Positions 15,597 to 24,191 of a stretch of DNA of 64,000 nucleotides are shown piece after piece (the stretch's first letter is position 1; every line of letters starts with the position of its first letter). Below the pieces are notes generated by a model that saw only the letters and a list, made by a program, of their open reading frames with translations, had not been told where the DNA came from and ran no database searches. The DNA lies in assembly GCA_023168345.1 (NCBI GenBank), contig AP025689.1, positions 236,001 to 300,000 of the forward strand. Reading direction: 5' to 3'. The translations under genes and the position numbers were made by a program. Origin of the DNA: Lysinibacillus sp. PLM2. GTDB taxonomy: Bacteria; Bacillota; Bacilli; Bacillales_A; Planococcaceae.

Positions 15597-17621
15597 ATGA
15601 AACTAGTACAGTTACTATCGTTAGAGTTAACAAATTTTAAGGGTGTTAAAAGCTTCAAACTCGAAGCAAATGGCGGAAACGTTAAGGTATACGGTGATAA
15701 TGCTAAAGGTAAAACAACATTATTTGATGCGTTTATCTGGTTGTTGTTCGGTAAAGATTCGCAAAATAAAGCAGATTTCGCAATTAAAACATTAACACCT
15801 GCAGGTGAGGAAATGCATAACTTGGAGCACACCGTTGAAGGTGAGTTCCTAATTGATGGTGTTACAACTACTTTCAAGAAGATTTACAAAGAAAAATGGA
15901 CGAAGAAACGTGGCGGTGCAATTAAAGAATTTGATGGGCATAAAACTGAGCATGAGGTTGATGGTGTACCACTAAGTAAGGGCGAATATAACAAAAAAGT
16001 AGCTGAAATAGTAGATGAAGAAGTATTCAAATTACTGACTTCACCAACGTATTTTAATGAACAGCTGGATTGGAAGAAACGGAGAACGTTACTACTAGAA
16101 ATCGCAGGTGATGTATCGGACGAGGAAGTTATTAACTCGAAAAAAGAGCTTGCTAAACTGAATGAATTCTTGAGTGGTAAGTCCATCGAAGACATGAAGA
16201 AAATTATTGCTAGTGGCAAGAAGAAAATCAATGAGGAACTCGAAAAAATCCCAGTTCGAATTGATGAAATTAACAAAATGACACCTGAAATTACTGTTGA
16301 TGTTGAAGCACTTAAAGTGCAAGTAAATCAACTAGAGACTGAAATTGATGAGCTGAAAACTCAAAAGTTAAATGTCCAAAATGGTGCTGCAGTATTAGAA
16401 AAGCGAAAACAACTTCAAGAGATTGAGTTGAAACTCGAACAATTTAAACGAGACTTTGTTCGAGACAGTGACCAAGAAGTTTATAGAGCTTTGGCGAGAG
16501 AACAAGAATGTAAAGGTAACTTACAGATAGTGCAAAGTAAACTACAACAGGCACAACACAAGGCTCAATCAGTCCAACGAGAAGGACAGTTGATGCAGCA
16601 AGATAAACAAAGACTAGAAAATGAAATGCAAGAACTTCGTGTTAAATACTCTCAAATCGAATCACAACAGTTTGAGTATGAAGATAAATGTGAATGTCCT
16701 ACTTGTAAACAAGCCTTACCAGTTGAACAACTAGAAGCAGCACGTAATGAAGCACTTGCTCAATTTAATGAGCAAAGATCAAGAAAACTAGCTGAAATTA
16801 ATGAGCAGGGAATGACTTGTAAAGAACGAGTTGCAGAAATTTACGAACGTTTAAAGGGACTAAATGAGCAATTAGATATAGTAAATGAACAATTGACGGA
16901 TTTACAAAGAGAAGTTGAGTTTAAGCAAAAGGATTTAAATAAAGCTCAACAACAGCTAGAAAAGGCACAAAACAGCGTTCCAGATGTAACAACATCAGAA
17001 GAATATAAATCTCTTATATCTCAAAAGGAAGCTGTACAGGCAGAAATGGAACAGCTTGAACGTAGTGCATATGAGGTTGCTTATGACATTGATAAAAACA
17101 TTGCTGAATTAACGTCACAAAAACAATCTATTAACGCTCAGTTAGCACAATTTGCAAACATCGAAGCAAATCAAAAGCGTGTGGCCGAATTAGAAGCACA
17201 ACAGCAACAACTGGCAGAGGAATATGAAAAACTCGAACATCAAACGTTTTTAATTGAGGAATTCATTAGAACAAAGGTCGACATGCTGAATGAACGTATT
17301 AACTCGAAGTTCAGATACGCTCGTTTCAAATTATTCGATGTACAAATCAACGGTGGGCTAGCTGAGACATGTGAGACTTTATTTAACGGTGTCCCTTACG
17401 GTTCTGGACTAAACAATGCAGCCAAAATCAATGTCGGCTTAGACATCATCAATACACTATCTGAGCACTATGGTTTAACTGCTCCAATCTTTATCGACAA
17501 TGCCGAGGCTGTAACCAAGTTTATCGATACAAACGCTCAACTTATCAGCTTAATTGTTTCAGAAAAGGACAAGCAGTTACGGGTTGAAACAGATCCAGTC
17601 GAGTTTAAGGAGGCTATTTAA
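15597..17621 (+). CDS. SMC/Rad50-like ATPase with zinc hook
   Basis: 674 aa, SbcC/Rad50-type architecture. Walker A GDNAKGKT is at residues 33-40. Long coiled coils flank a zinc-hook CPTC (Cys367, Cys370). The C-terminal ATPase half has GLNNAAKINVGLDIIN (signature region) and Walker B APIFIDNAE. It is shorter than host SbcC. It heads an operon with RecT and an MBL-fold hydrolase, so it is likely part of phage homologous recombination or end processing. AGGAGGG lies before ATG. Confidence 0.85.
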   Translation: MKLVQLLSLELTNFKGVKSFKLEANGGNVKVYGDNAKGKTTLFDAFIWLLFGKDSQNKADFAIKTLTPAGEEMHNLEHTVEGEFLIDGVTTTFKKIYKEKWTKKRGGAIKEFDGHKTEHEVDGVPLSKGEYNKKVAEIVDEEVFKLLTSPTYFNEQLDWKKRRTLLLEIAGDVSDEEVINSKKELAKLNEFLSGKSIEDMKKIIASGKKKINEELEKIPVRIDEINKMTPEITVDVEALKVQVNQLETEIDELKTQKLNVQNGAAVLEKRKQLQEIELKLEQFKRDFVRDSDQEVYRALAREQECKGNLQIVQSKLQQAQHKAQSVQREGQLMQQDKQRLENEMQELRVKYSQIESQQFEYEDKCECPTCKQALPVEQLEAARNEALAQFNEQRSRKLAEINEQGMTCKERVAEIYERLKGLNEQLDIVNEQLTDLQREVEFKQKDLNKAQQQLEKAQNSVPDVTTSEEYKSLISQKEAVQAEMEQLERSAYEVAYDIDKNIAELTSQKQSINAQLAQFANIEANQKRVAELEAQQQQLAEEYEKLEHQTFLIEEFIRTKVDMLNERINSKFRYARFKLFDVQINGGLAETCETLFNGVPYGSGLNNAAKINVGLDIINTLSEHYGLTAPIFIDNAEAVTKFIDTNAQLISLIVSEKDKQLRVETDPVEFKEAI

Positions 17622-17813
17622 ATGCCTGAAATTACCCCAAAGCAAGTGGCGGATATGACGGAAAAGAGTCTTGGTATTAAATTCATTATCACTGGATTAG
17701 CTCATCTTGTAGAGGATGAAGGATTTACTCCGCATGAAGCTTTATCTATCGCTAGGTATACAGGAAACAATTGTTTTCACGCATTAGCAGAACTTAATAA
17801 GGAGAGTAAATAA
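17622..17813 (+). CDS. Small hypothetical protein between ATPase and RecT
   Basis: 63 aa, starting directly after the ATPase stop with AAGGAGG inside the preceding codons. Helical, with GFTPHEALSIARYTGNNCFH in the middle. Conserved position suggests a recombination accessory, but no family is recognised. Confidence 0.65.
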   Translation: MPEITPKQVADMTEKSLGIKFIITGLAHLVEDEGFTPHEALSIARYTGNNCFHALAELNKESK

Positions 17814-17814
17814 T

Positions 17815-18723
17815 ATGGCAAATCAATTAGCAGTAATTCAAAAAGACATTACAGACAGTATCAATAGTAAATTAGGTGAGTTGCAAAAAGAAGGGTTAGT
17901 GCTTCCCCCTAATTATAACGCTAGTAATGCCCTGAAATCGGCATTTTTCAAACTACAAGAGGTTAAGGATAAATCTGGCACCCCAGCGTTACAAGTATGT
18001 ACTAAAGAATCTATCGCAAACGCTTTACTAGATATGACAGTACAAGGTTTAAGCCCTGCTAAAACACAATGCTACTTTGTAGTTTACGGCCAGCAACTAC
18101 AAATGCTTCGCTCGTATTTCGGCACACAAGCTGTGCTTAAACGTTTAAGCAATGTGAAAGATATTTGGGCAAACGTTATTTATCAAGATGATGTATTTGA
18201 TTATGAAAATTATCATGGTCGAGAACGTTTAATCAACCATAAAACATCATTTGAAAATCGTGATAAAGATATTTTAGGGGCTTACGCAATTGTTCAAACT
18301 ACAGATGGTGAAGAAATATTAACAGTTATGACCAAAAAAGAAATTGAAGCTTCCTGGGGGCAAAGCAAAACATCGCAAAGCGTTCATAAAAAATTCCCTC
18401 AAGAAATGGCAAAACGTACAGTAATTAATCGTGCAGCCAAGGCATTCATCAATACATCTGATGATAGTGATTTATTAATAGATTCTATCAATCGAACAAC
18501 AGAAAACGAATACGAAAACGAGCGAAAAGATGTTACTCCGGATCCAGAGCTTATTGAAGAAATTAATCATAATGCGAACAAAGAGATAATCGACATCAAT
18601 CCAGTACCTCAAGAAATTGAGCAACGAGAAGAACCACAAAAGGAACCTGTATTTGTTCGAAATCAACAGGAAACAAATCCAAAACAAGAGACATTATTTG
18701 AAACAAAGGGACCAGATTTCTAA
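17815..18723 (+). CDS. recT: RecT-family single-strand annealing protein
   Basis: 302 aa. Typical RecT features: LPPNYNASNALKSAFFKLQE near residue 30, LLDMTVQGLSPAKTQCYFVV near 72, and QMLRSYFGTQAVLKR near 98, followed by EMAKRTVINRAAKAFI. The C-terminal 70 residues are acidic and disordered. It anneals ssDNA during phage recombination. AAGGAGAG precedes ATG; the stop overlaps the next start (TAATG). Confidence 0.95.
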   Translation: MANQLAVIQKDITDSINSKLGELQKEGLVLPPNYNASNALKSAFFKLQEVKDKSGTPALQVCTKESIANALLDMTVQGLSPAKTQCYFVVYGQQLQMLRSYFGTQAVLKRLSNVKDIWANVIYQDDVFDYENYHGRERLINHKTSFENRDKDILGAYAIVQTTDGEEILTVMTKKEIEASWGQSKTSQSVHKKFPQEMAKRTVINRAAKAFINTSDDSDLLIDSINRTTENEYENERKDVTPDPELIEEINHNANKEIIDINPVPQEIEQREEPQKEPVFVRNQQETNPKQETLFETKGPDF

Positions 18724-19424
18724 TGATTGAAATAAAAACTCTCGCAACAGGAAGTAAGGGTAACTGCTATCACATTTCAGATGGTAGTACCCAACTGCTC
18801 CTTGAGTGTGGAATTAGCTTCAAGGACATTCAGAAGGGCTTAAATTTCGAAACTAACAAACTTGCAGGGGTTTTGGTTACCCATGAACATAAAGACCATT
18901 GTAAAGGCTTAAAAACGGTTTTAGAGCGTGGCTTAGATGTTTATATGTCGAAGGGTACGAAAGAGGCTTTAGGACTCGAACATCATCGTATAAAAGCTGT
19001 AGAAAGCAAGAGGCAGTTCAAAATCGGTACATGGACCATACTGCCATTTGACGTGCAGCACGATGTATCAGAGCCATTAGGATTCTTGTTACAAAGTGAT
19101 AGTGGTGAAAAACTATTGTTTGCGACTGATACCTACTATATCAAATACAAATTCAAAGGTCTTACACACCTAATGATTGAGTGCAATTATGATCAACAAA
19201 CAATAGATGACAATGTACTAAACGGCTATGTTCATCCAGTTATGAGAAAGCGTGTTATGAAATCTCATTTTAGTCTTGAGAACTTACTAGAGTTCTTTAA
19301 AGCAAATGATTTATCAAAGGTTCAAGAGATTTGGTTACTACATTTATCGGACGGAAATAGCAATGAGGAACTAATTAGAACGGAAGTAGCAAGGGCTACT
19401 GGGAAAATGATTTACATTCCATAG
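18723..19424 (+). CDS. MBL-fold metallo-hydrolase (YycJ/WalJ-like)
   Basis: 233 aa. The metal-binding motif THEHKDHCKG is near residue 57; FATDTYY near 137 and a late HLSDGNS give further ligands. Host WalJ-type relatives act as nucleases or exonucleases in DNA handling. Overlap with recT suggests this is the exonuclease partner in the recombination module (inference from context). Confidence 0.82.
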   Translation: MIEIKTLATGSKGNCYHISDGSTQLLLECGISFKDIQKGLNFETNKLAGVLVTHEHKDHCKGLKTVLERGLDVYMSKGTKEALGLEHHRIKAVESKRQFKIGTWTILPFDVQHDVSEPLGFLLQSDSGEKLLFATDTYYIKYKFKGLTHLMIECNYDQQTIDDNVLNGYVHPVMRKRVMKSHFSLENLLEFFKANDLSKVQEIWLLHLSDGNSNEELIRTEVARATGKMIYIP

Positions 19425-19436
19425 GAGGAAAACTGA

Positions 19437-20351
19437 ATGGCTGAAATAACTTGGATAAAGCTGAAAACAGATATGTTTGATAACGACAAGATAAAGCTTA
19501 TCGAAGCTTTGCCAGATGCCGACACAATCATCGTGATATGGATTAAATTACTAGCAACTGCAGGCAAAGCAAATTCAAACGGATATATCATGTTAACTGA
19601 AAACATTCCGATGAACGTTGAGGAAATGGCAACTATTTTCGGTCGCCCTCTTAATACAGTAAGGCTAGCATTAGAAACATTTAGACGATACGGAATGATA
19701 GAAGTTGATGAGAATGATGCTGTTCGTATAGCGAATTGGGAAAAACATCAAAATATTGATGGTATGGACAGAGTCAGAAAATTAAATGCAGATCGTAACA
19801 AAAAGTACCGTGAACGTAAGAAACAAAAGGCTTTAGAGGCTCCTAATGACGATAATAAACAAAGTGGTGACGTTAGCGTGACGTCACGTGACGGAACAGA
19901 GGGAGATATAGAGGGAGATATAGATTTAGATATAGATAAAGAGGGAGAGAAAGAAGGGAAAAAAGAGAATCCCCCCTTTCACTCTTCTCTTATCGACATC
20001 AATTATCTTTCTATCAAAAACTACTATGAGCAAAACGTCTCTTATGAAGATGCTAGCTACGAAGAATGTAAAACACTTAGCGAAATGTTAGATGATTACA
20101 AAGATCATTTATTAATTATTGAAGCCATGAAAATATCTGTAAAACGCGAAAAACCAAAGCTTAGTTATATTAATGGAATTTTAAAACGTTGGCGGATAGA
20201 AGACGGCATTACAAACTTTAAACAGTTCCAGGAGGTGCAACATGCAAAGTCTCAAAGCAATAGCAACGGACAAGGAGTTTCAAGAAATCCTAGAAAAAAT
20301 GAAACAGAAATCCCAAAAATCTTCGGAGACTACACCTCACCAGGAATATGA
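19437..20351 (+). CDS. Replisome organizer, DnaD-like
   Basis: 304 aa. The N-terminal winged-helix domain (MAEITWIKLKTDMFDNDKIK, IIVIWIKLLATAGKANSNGY) is that of phage replisome organizers. A basic linker follows (KYRERKKQK), then a low-complexity stretch, and a DnaD-like C-terminal domain (about 195-275). It would bind the phage origin and recruit the helicase loader encoded next. An iteron-like cluster lies within the gene at 19867-19893. AGGAGG upstream. Confidence 0.88.
   Translation: MAEITWIKLKTDMFDNDKIKLIEALPDADTIIVIWIKLLATAGKANSNGYIMLTENIPMNVEEMATIFGRPLNTVRLALETFRRYGMIEVDENDAVRIANWEKHQNIDGMDRVRKLNADRNKKYRERKKQKALEAPNDDNKQSGDVSVTSRDGTEGDIEGDIDLDIDKEGEKEGKKENPPFHSSLIDINYLSIKNYYEQNVSYEDASYEECKTLSEMLDDYKDHLLIIEAMKISVKREKPKLSYINGILKRWRIEDGITNFKQFQEVQHAKSQSNSNGQGVSRNPRKNETEIPKIFGDYTSPGI
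19867..19945. other. Candidate phage replication origin
   Basis: GTGACG at 19867, 19878 and 19888 with an inverted CGTCAC at 19882, spaced about one helical turn, followed by GAGGGAGATATA twice and an AT-rich run. Phage origins of this type are commonly inside the replisome-organizer gene. Confidence 0.45.
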
Positions 20352-21117
20352 TTGCCCTAAATGTAAGGATGAAGGTGGTTACATGGTATGGAAAAAGGCA
20401 GGAGAAACCACTTTAGTTCGAATTGAAGGGCGTTTCGAAGAAATTGAGTTAGAAAATGATTCGGAAGAATGGGTTGAATGCGAGTGCGCCAAAATTCGAA
20501 AAATAAATCGATTAATTAAATCTAGTGAAATTACAGCAGAGTTTCAAAAAATGGGATTTTCAAATTTTACTACCGGGGGAAAAGCGCAGATTGTCCAAAT
20601 TATGAAGGATACTTGTCTTAAATACTATGAATCTTTTAACGAGATTAGAAGCGCTCGAAAAAATAGTGTTCTATTAATCGGTCAACCAGGTAGTGGAAAG
20701 ACGCATTTGTTAACAGCAATCTCAAACAACTTAATCAAAAAGAAAGTCGTGCCAGTTATGTATTTTCCGTTTCGAGATGGCATGAACGAGATATCTGCCA
20801 ATAACTTCGAAAAGAAAACGGAAATCATGGAACGGATGAAAGATGTAGAAGTGCTATTTATCGATGATTTATTTAAGCCAATTGGTGGGAAAATCGATGT
20901 GAAATCATGGCAGGCCGACATCATCTTTGAAGTTATTAACTATCGCTATTTAAACAACAAGCCATTACTGGTATCTAGTGAGTTGTCATTGGACGAACTA
21001 CTTTATGTTGATGAAGCAACTGCTTCACGAATTTTCGAAATGGCTGAAGATTTTACGGTAACGATTAAACGGGACATCAAAATTAACTATCGATTACGAA
21101 ATGTGGTAGGAGGGTAA
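20242..21117 (+). CDS. DnaC-like helicase loader ATPase
   Basis: 291 aa. A zinc-binding CPKC near residue 36 pairs with CEC further on; Walker A GQPGSGKT is at 147-154 and Walker B VLFIDDLF near 207. This is the DnaC/DnaI-type loader that places the host helicase at the phage origin. It overlaps the organizer gene by 110 bp, with CCAGGAGGTGCAAC before ATG. Confidence 0.9.
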   Translation: MQSLKAIATDKEFQEILEKMKQKSQKSSETTPHQEYDCPKCKDEGGYMVWKKAGETTLVRIEGRFEEIELENDSEEWVECECAKIRKINRLIKSSEITAEFQKMGFSNFTTGGKAQIVQIMKDTCLKYYESFNEIRSARKNSVLLIGQPGSGKTHLLTAISNNLIKKKVVPVMYFPFRDGMNEISANNFEKKTEIMERMKDVEVLFIDDLFKPIGGKIDVKSWQADIIFEVINYRYLNNKPLLVSSELSLDELLYVDEATASRIFEMAEDFTVTIKRDIKINYRLRNVVGG

Positions 21118-21120
21118 GCA

Positions 21121-21306
21121 ATGAACGAGTCGTACATTATCGATCAATTAATACTAAACGGTTTTAACTATCACAGATTTGGTGACGAACAATTCAAAGA
21201 TGCATTTAGCCGTTGGATGTATAAACTACAAGATTTGAAAGGTTTTAAAACTATAGACGAGACTTGCGAATACTTCTTAAACGAGGGAAAAGCAAATGTG
21301 GCATGA
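21121..21306 (+). CDS. Small hypothetical protein, 61 aa
   Basis: Follows the helicase loader by 3 bp with AGGAGGG in the junction. Helical, acidic (QFKDAFSRWMYKLQDLKGF). No family recognised; likely replication-operon accessory by position. Confidence 0.6.
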   Translation: MNESYIIDQLILNGFNYHRFGDEQFKDAFSRWMYKLQDLKGFKTIDETCEYFLNEGKANVA

Positions 21307-21400
21307 CTTATTAAACCTCTACGCATTGTTTTCATTTACAAGTGTATTTGTACTGCTACTGTATTTGGTATTCGAGAAAGTAAAAAGGGGGAGAAGGTAA
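21296..21400 (+). CDS. Small membrane peptide, 34 aa
   Basis: MWHDLLNLYALFSFTSVFVL then a basic tail EKVKRGRR. One membrane helix with positive-inside tail. GAGGGA lies upstream; it overlaps the previous gene by 11 bp and the next by 1 bp (TAATG). Function unknown. Confidence 0.55.
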   Translation: MWHDLLNLYALFSFTSVFVLLLYLVFEKVKRGRR

Positions 21401-21705
21401 TGGATAAAGTAAAGGTTAGTCAAGAAGAAGCTAAAGCTTTTGAAACTTTAAAACAGGTCATTGCAAAGCGAAAAGGATCTGACGAAGCATCCCAATTAGT
21501 CCTAGGTTTTGCTGAGTTAACTGCTGGTTATGATGTTGAACTATCGCCAGAAGAAATGGTGCGCCAAATGTTTTTTAAGTATCTACAGTTGCGCGAAGAA
21601 AATTATCAAGATATGGTCTTGTACCACAAATATGACGGGGTTTTAGACGGGATGAAACATGTGTTGCTTTTATATGACATCAAAATCGAAGGAGTGAATT
21701 ATTAA
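21400..21705 (+). CDS. Hypothetical phage protein, 101 aa
   Basis: All-helical acidic protein (EEAKAFETLKQVIAKRKGSD, LSPEEMVRQMFFKYLQLREE). GGGGGAGAAGG before ATG. Coupled at both ends by TAATG overlaps. No family recognised. Confidence 0.65.
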   Translation: MDKVKVSQEEAKAFETLKQVIAKRKGSDEASQLVLGFAELTAGYDVELSPEEMVRQMFFKYLQLREENYQDMVLYHKYDGVLDGMKHVLLLYDIKIEGVNY

Positions 21706-22130
21706 TGAGAATGTCACACATAGTTTTGAAGGCATCGGATTTAACAAAAGCATTAGAGAATTTACCAAAAGGAAATCACGATTTTAACAACATACTATCG
21801 GAATACTCCAAAGTGCGTAAAGACCAAGGAAAGCTATCAGATCACCGATACATCGTTGTAAACATGGACGAGCCATATGTTAACGATGTGATTGCTGTAC
21901 TAGAGAAAAATGGTCACTGGGGAGAAAATCCAAGCGAATTTACTCACGCTGAGATACAAACAGCGTTGCAAGAATCGTATGAGGATATGCTCAAAGTAGA
22001 AATTGAACATCAACAGAAAGCTCTGGAAGAAATTAAAGAAATCACTAAAGGGTTAGCCGAATTTAATTCTACCTACGAAAAAATCCACAAAATAGCATCA
22101 AAAGGCTTAGTGGTAAAGGTAGGTGCATGA
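21705..22130 (+). CDS. Hypothetical phage protein, 141 aa
   Basis: Begins MRMSHIVLKASDLTKALENL; a coiled helix near 90-130 (EIEHQQKALEEIKEITKGLA). Start overlaps the previous stop. The operator-like TTACCAAAAGGAAA at 21762 encodes LPKGN and is probably coincidental. Function unknown. Confidence 0.62.
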   Translation: MRMSHIVLKASDLTKALENLPKGNHDFNNILSEYSKVRKDQGKLSDHRYIVVNMDEPYVNDVIAVLEKNGHWGENPSEFTHAEIQTALQESYEDMLKVEIEHQQKALEEIKEITKGLAEFNSTYEKIHKIASKGLVVKVGA

Positions 22131-22131
22131 T

Positions 22132-22377
22132 ATGCAGATTAATAAAAACGGCATTCCTCTAGATATTCCAGGGCAACAGAAAAAAGTAAGTAATATTCGT
22201 ACAACTCAGAAGCTACATAATGATTTTTCGGAATTTAACGAATATGCGACGATGACCGGTTATGAGGATGGTTGTTTTGTAACTGCTGTTGTACCGGTTA
22301 AGCATCCAGATTTTAAAAAGTTAATAAGTCAGGGCTATCGCTTAGTCGAGACTTGGAGGAAGGGGGAAATTGCGTGA
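22132..22377 (+). CDS. Hypothetical phage protein, 81 aa
   Basis: MQINKNGIPLDIPGQQKKVS..., with a compact C-terminal half (CFVTAVVPVKHPDFKKLISQ). GTAGGTG precedes ATG, which I prefer to the GTG nine bases upstream. The stop overlaps the next GTG start. No family recognised. Confidence 0.62.
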   Translation: MQINKNGIPLDIPGQQKKVSNIRTTQKLHNDFSEFNEYATMTGYEDGCFVTAVVPVKHPDFKKLISQGYRLVETWRKGEIA

Positions 22378-22724
22378 AACTTGGACAAAAGGTTAAGTTT
22401 ACTCGCTCATTACAGCCTACTGGAACTACTGGTTTTCTTGATAACTTAGAGTACATCGATGAAGAAGATTACGAAAAACTTATTGATAGCTGGGTAAACG
22501 TAATCTTTAAGGCTCCAAGAAATCATAAAGCGATGAAAGGTATTATTTGTGGTAAGAGAAGAATCTCAACAAACACTGATTTTACAATCTATCAAAACGA
22601 GTGGGGAGATGAAAAGTTGGATGTAAAACATAATTACGAAACTATTTATCTAGTAGCTTGTAATCTAGCTGGATTTAAAAAGGTTTTACCCCAAGATATC
22701 GAGATATTGGAGGGAGCATCATGA
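22374..22724 (+). CDS. Hypothetical phage protein, 116 aa
   Basis: GTG start with GGAAGGGGGA upstream, overlapping the previous stop (GTGA). Beta-rich: [20 protein letters not shown], then [20 protein letters not shown]. Proteins of this look are common before ssb in Firmicute phages; function not known to me. Stop overlaps the ssb start. Confidence 0.62.
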   Translation: MKLGQKVKFTRSLQPTGTTGFLDNLEYIDEEDYEKLIDSWVNVIFKAPRNHKAMKGIICGKRRISTNTDFTIYQNEWGDEKLDVKHNYETIYLVACNLAGFKKVLPQDIEILEGAS

Positions 22725-23230
22725 TTAACCGTGTCGTACTAGTCGGCAGACTAACAAAGGATCCAGAGCTTAAATATACGCCAAGTGGTATTCCAAAGGC
22801 TCGATTTACAGTTGCAGTAAACAGAGCATTTACAAACCAAAGTGGCGAACGTGAAGCGGATTTCATTCAATGCTTAGCTTGGCGCAAACAAGCCGAAAAC
22901 CTAGCAAACTTCATGAAAAAAGGAAATCTAATAGGTGTTGATGGCCGTATTCAAACAGGCAGTTTTGAAGGGCAGGATGGCAAGCGTGTTTACACAACAG
23001 ATATTATCGCAGACTCAATACAGTTTTTAGAGTCGCGTGGAGCGTCAGAAAGCTCAAATTCGGCTTCAAACTATCAATCTAGTACAAATTATCAAACGAG
23101 CAACCAAAACGCGAATACGGGGCAATTCGGCGGTCAAAATACGCAACCAAATTATTCGAGGGTAGATGAAGATCCGTTTGCTTCAAGTAAAGGTCCTATC
23201 GAGGTGTCTCAGGACGATCTGCCATTTTAA
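22721..23230 (+). CDS. ssb: Single-stranded DNA-binding protein
   Basis: 169 aa. OB-fold at 1-105 ([40 protein letters not shown]). A Ser/Asn/Gln-rich linker (110-150) leads to the acidic protein-interaction tip ending DDLPF. Protects ssDNA in phage replication and recombination. GGAGGGAGC lies before ATG. Confidence 0.96.
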   Translation: MINRVVLVGRLTKDPELKYTPSGIPKARFTVAVNRAFTNQSGEREADFIQCLAWRKQAENLANFMKKGNLIGVDGRIQTGSFEGQDGKRVYTTDIIADSIQFLESRGASESSNSASNYQSSTNYQTSNQNANTGQFGGQNTQPNYSRVDEDPFASSKGPIEVSQDDLPF

Positions 23231-23242
23231 GGAGTGTTGAAT

Positions 23243-23542
23243 GTGGATGTAAAAAAGATTTATCTACTCGAACACCTTGTAATGAATGATGGGGACGAAC
23301 AACAAATAAAAGCATTGCGAACTGAATTAGGCTTTACAATCGAGGGAATTGAAGAACAAAAACCAAAGTGGAATTTCACTGTCGAAGAATATATCAAGTT
23401 AAGAGCCCGAGGTTTAGAAGAAAAGGACATTCGAAAAATTCATAACATCTCAAATGCCACTCTGGCAAGGTATAAGAAGAGAGCTGGATTGACCAAAGAA
23501 ATCGTTAAAGAATTACTACAACAATACAAAAAGAGTAGTTAG
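23243..23542 (+). CDS. Hypothetical protein with HTH-like segment
   Basis: About 99 aa from a GTG with AAGGAG 8 nt upstream. The middle (FTVEEYIKLRARGLEEKDIR, KIHNISNATLARYKKRAGL) is a homeodomain-like HTH as in small phage regulators or resolvase-type helix pairs. The rest is helical. Located directly after ssb. Confidence 0.6.
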   Translation: MDVKKIYLLEHLVMNDGDEQQIKALRTELGFTIEGIEEQKPKWNFTVEEYIKLRARGLEEKDIRKIHNISNATLARYKKRAGLTKEIVKELLQQYKKSS

Positions 23543-23555
23543 GGGGGCAATACAG

Positions 23556-23810
23556 ATGAATGATAAATCATTAGCAAACTTTGACTCATTAGACGAGATT
23601 GCAGATAACTTTGAAAAAGTTTCTCCAAAAATTCTGTTCGAAAACCGGGAATACAAACATGTTGACACTGTATTCGGCAAGGAAGTAGACAAACTCGTAT
23701 ATCGTAACGAACAAGAGCAGCACAATTTAATTATTACTTTATCAGATGATGTAGTTATAACTGTAGACGGGATTTATAGCACAAGTGAGGTGAAAGTACA
23801 TGCTGTGTAA
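23556..23810 (+). CDS. Hypothetical phage protein, 84 aa
   Basis: Acidic, beta-rich in the second half (YKHVDTVFGKEVDKLVYRNE, LIITLSDDVVITVDGIYST). GGGGGG upstream of ATG. The next gene overlaps its last 11 bp. No family recognised. Confidence 0.6.
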   Translation: MNDKSLANFDSLDEIADNFEKVSPKILFENREYKHVDTVFGKEVDKLVYRNEQEQHNLIITLSDDVVITVDGIYSTSEVKVHAV

Positions 23811-23976
23811 TCGTTGTAATCGTAAATTAAAGTCGCAAAAGTCTATTGATGTTGGCATGGGTCCGACTTGTAAGAAAAAGCATGAGCAGGAACTGGCAGA
23901 TATCGAGTTTCAAAAAATGCAAATTACGATTTACGAGGAGATGAATGGGAATGAGGAATCCAATTCCATGGCATAA
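23800..23976 (+). CDS. DUF6011-like zinc-finger protein, 58 aa
   Basis: MLCNRCNRKLKSQKSIDVGM then GPTCKKK: the CxxC...GP-C layout of small DUF6011 proteins seen in phages. The C-terminal tail is a charged helix. GTGAGGTGAAAG precedes ATG. It overlaps neighbours by 11 and 32 bp. Confidence 0.68.
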   Translation: MLCNRCNRKLKSQKSIDVGMGPTCKKKHEQELADIEFQKMQITIYEEMNGNEESNSMA

Positions 23977-24151
23977 ACGCATCTACGCTCTGTATAAAGG
24001 TGATCATTTTATAACTGAAGGTACCATTCGGGAAATCAGCAGAGAAACAGGGAAAACAATCGACTTTCTCAAGTATATGACGTATCCAATATACGAAAAA
24101 CGCTACGGTGATAGTCCGAAACGATTACGAATGGTGTCTTTGGATGATTGA
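23945..24151 (+). CDS. Hypothetical phage protein, 68 aa
   Basis: Contains LYKGDHFITEGTIREISRET and TIDFLKYMTYP, a small HTH-like or MazE-like fold that many phages carry near methylases (typically annotated hypothetical). GAGGAG is 4 nt before ATG. Role unknown. Confidence 0.6.
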   Translation: MGMRNPIPWHKRIYALYKGDHFITEGTIREISRETGKTIDFLKYMTYPIYEKRYGDSPKRLRMVSLDD

Positions 24152-24191
24152 GCATATGAACCATATTGTGCAGTAAGTGAGGTGATAGAAA

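Noticed and set aside
21762-21775. Sixth phage operator TTACCAAAAGGAAA
   Set aside because: Lies inside a gene, lacks symmetry and encodes LPKGN; likely chance.
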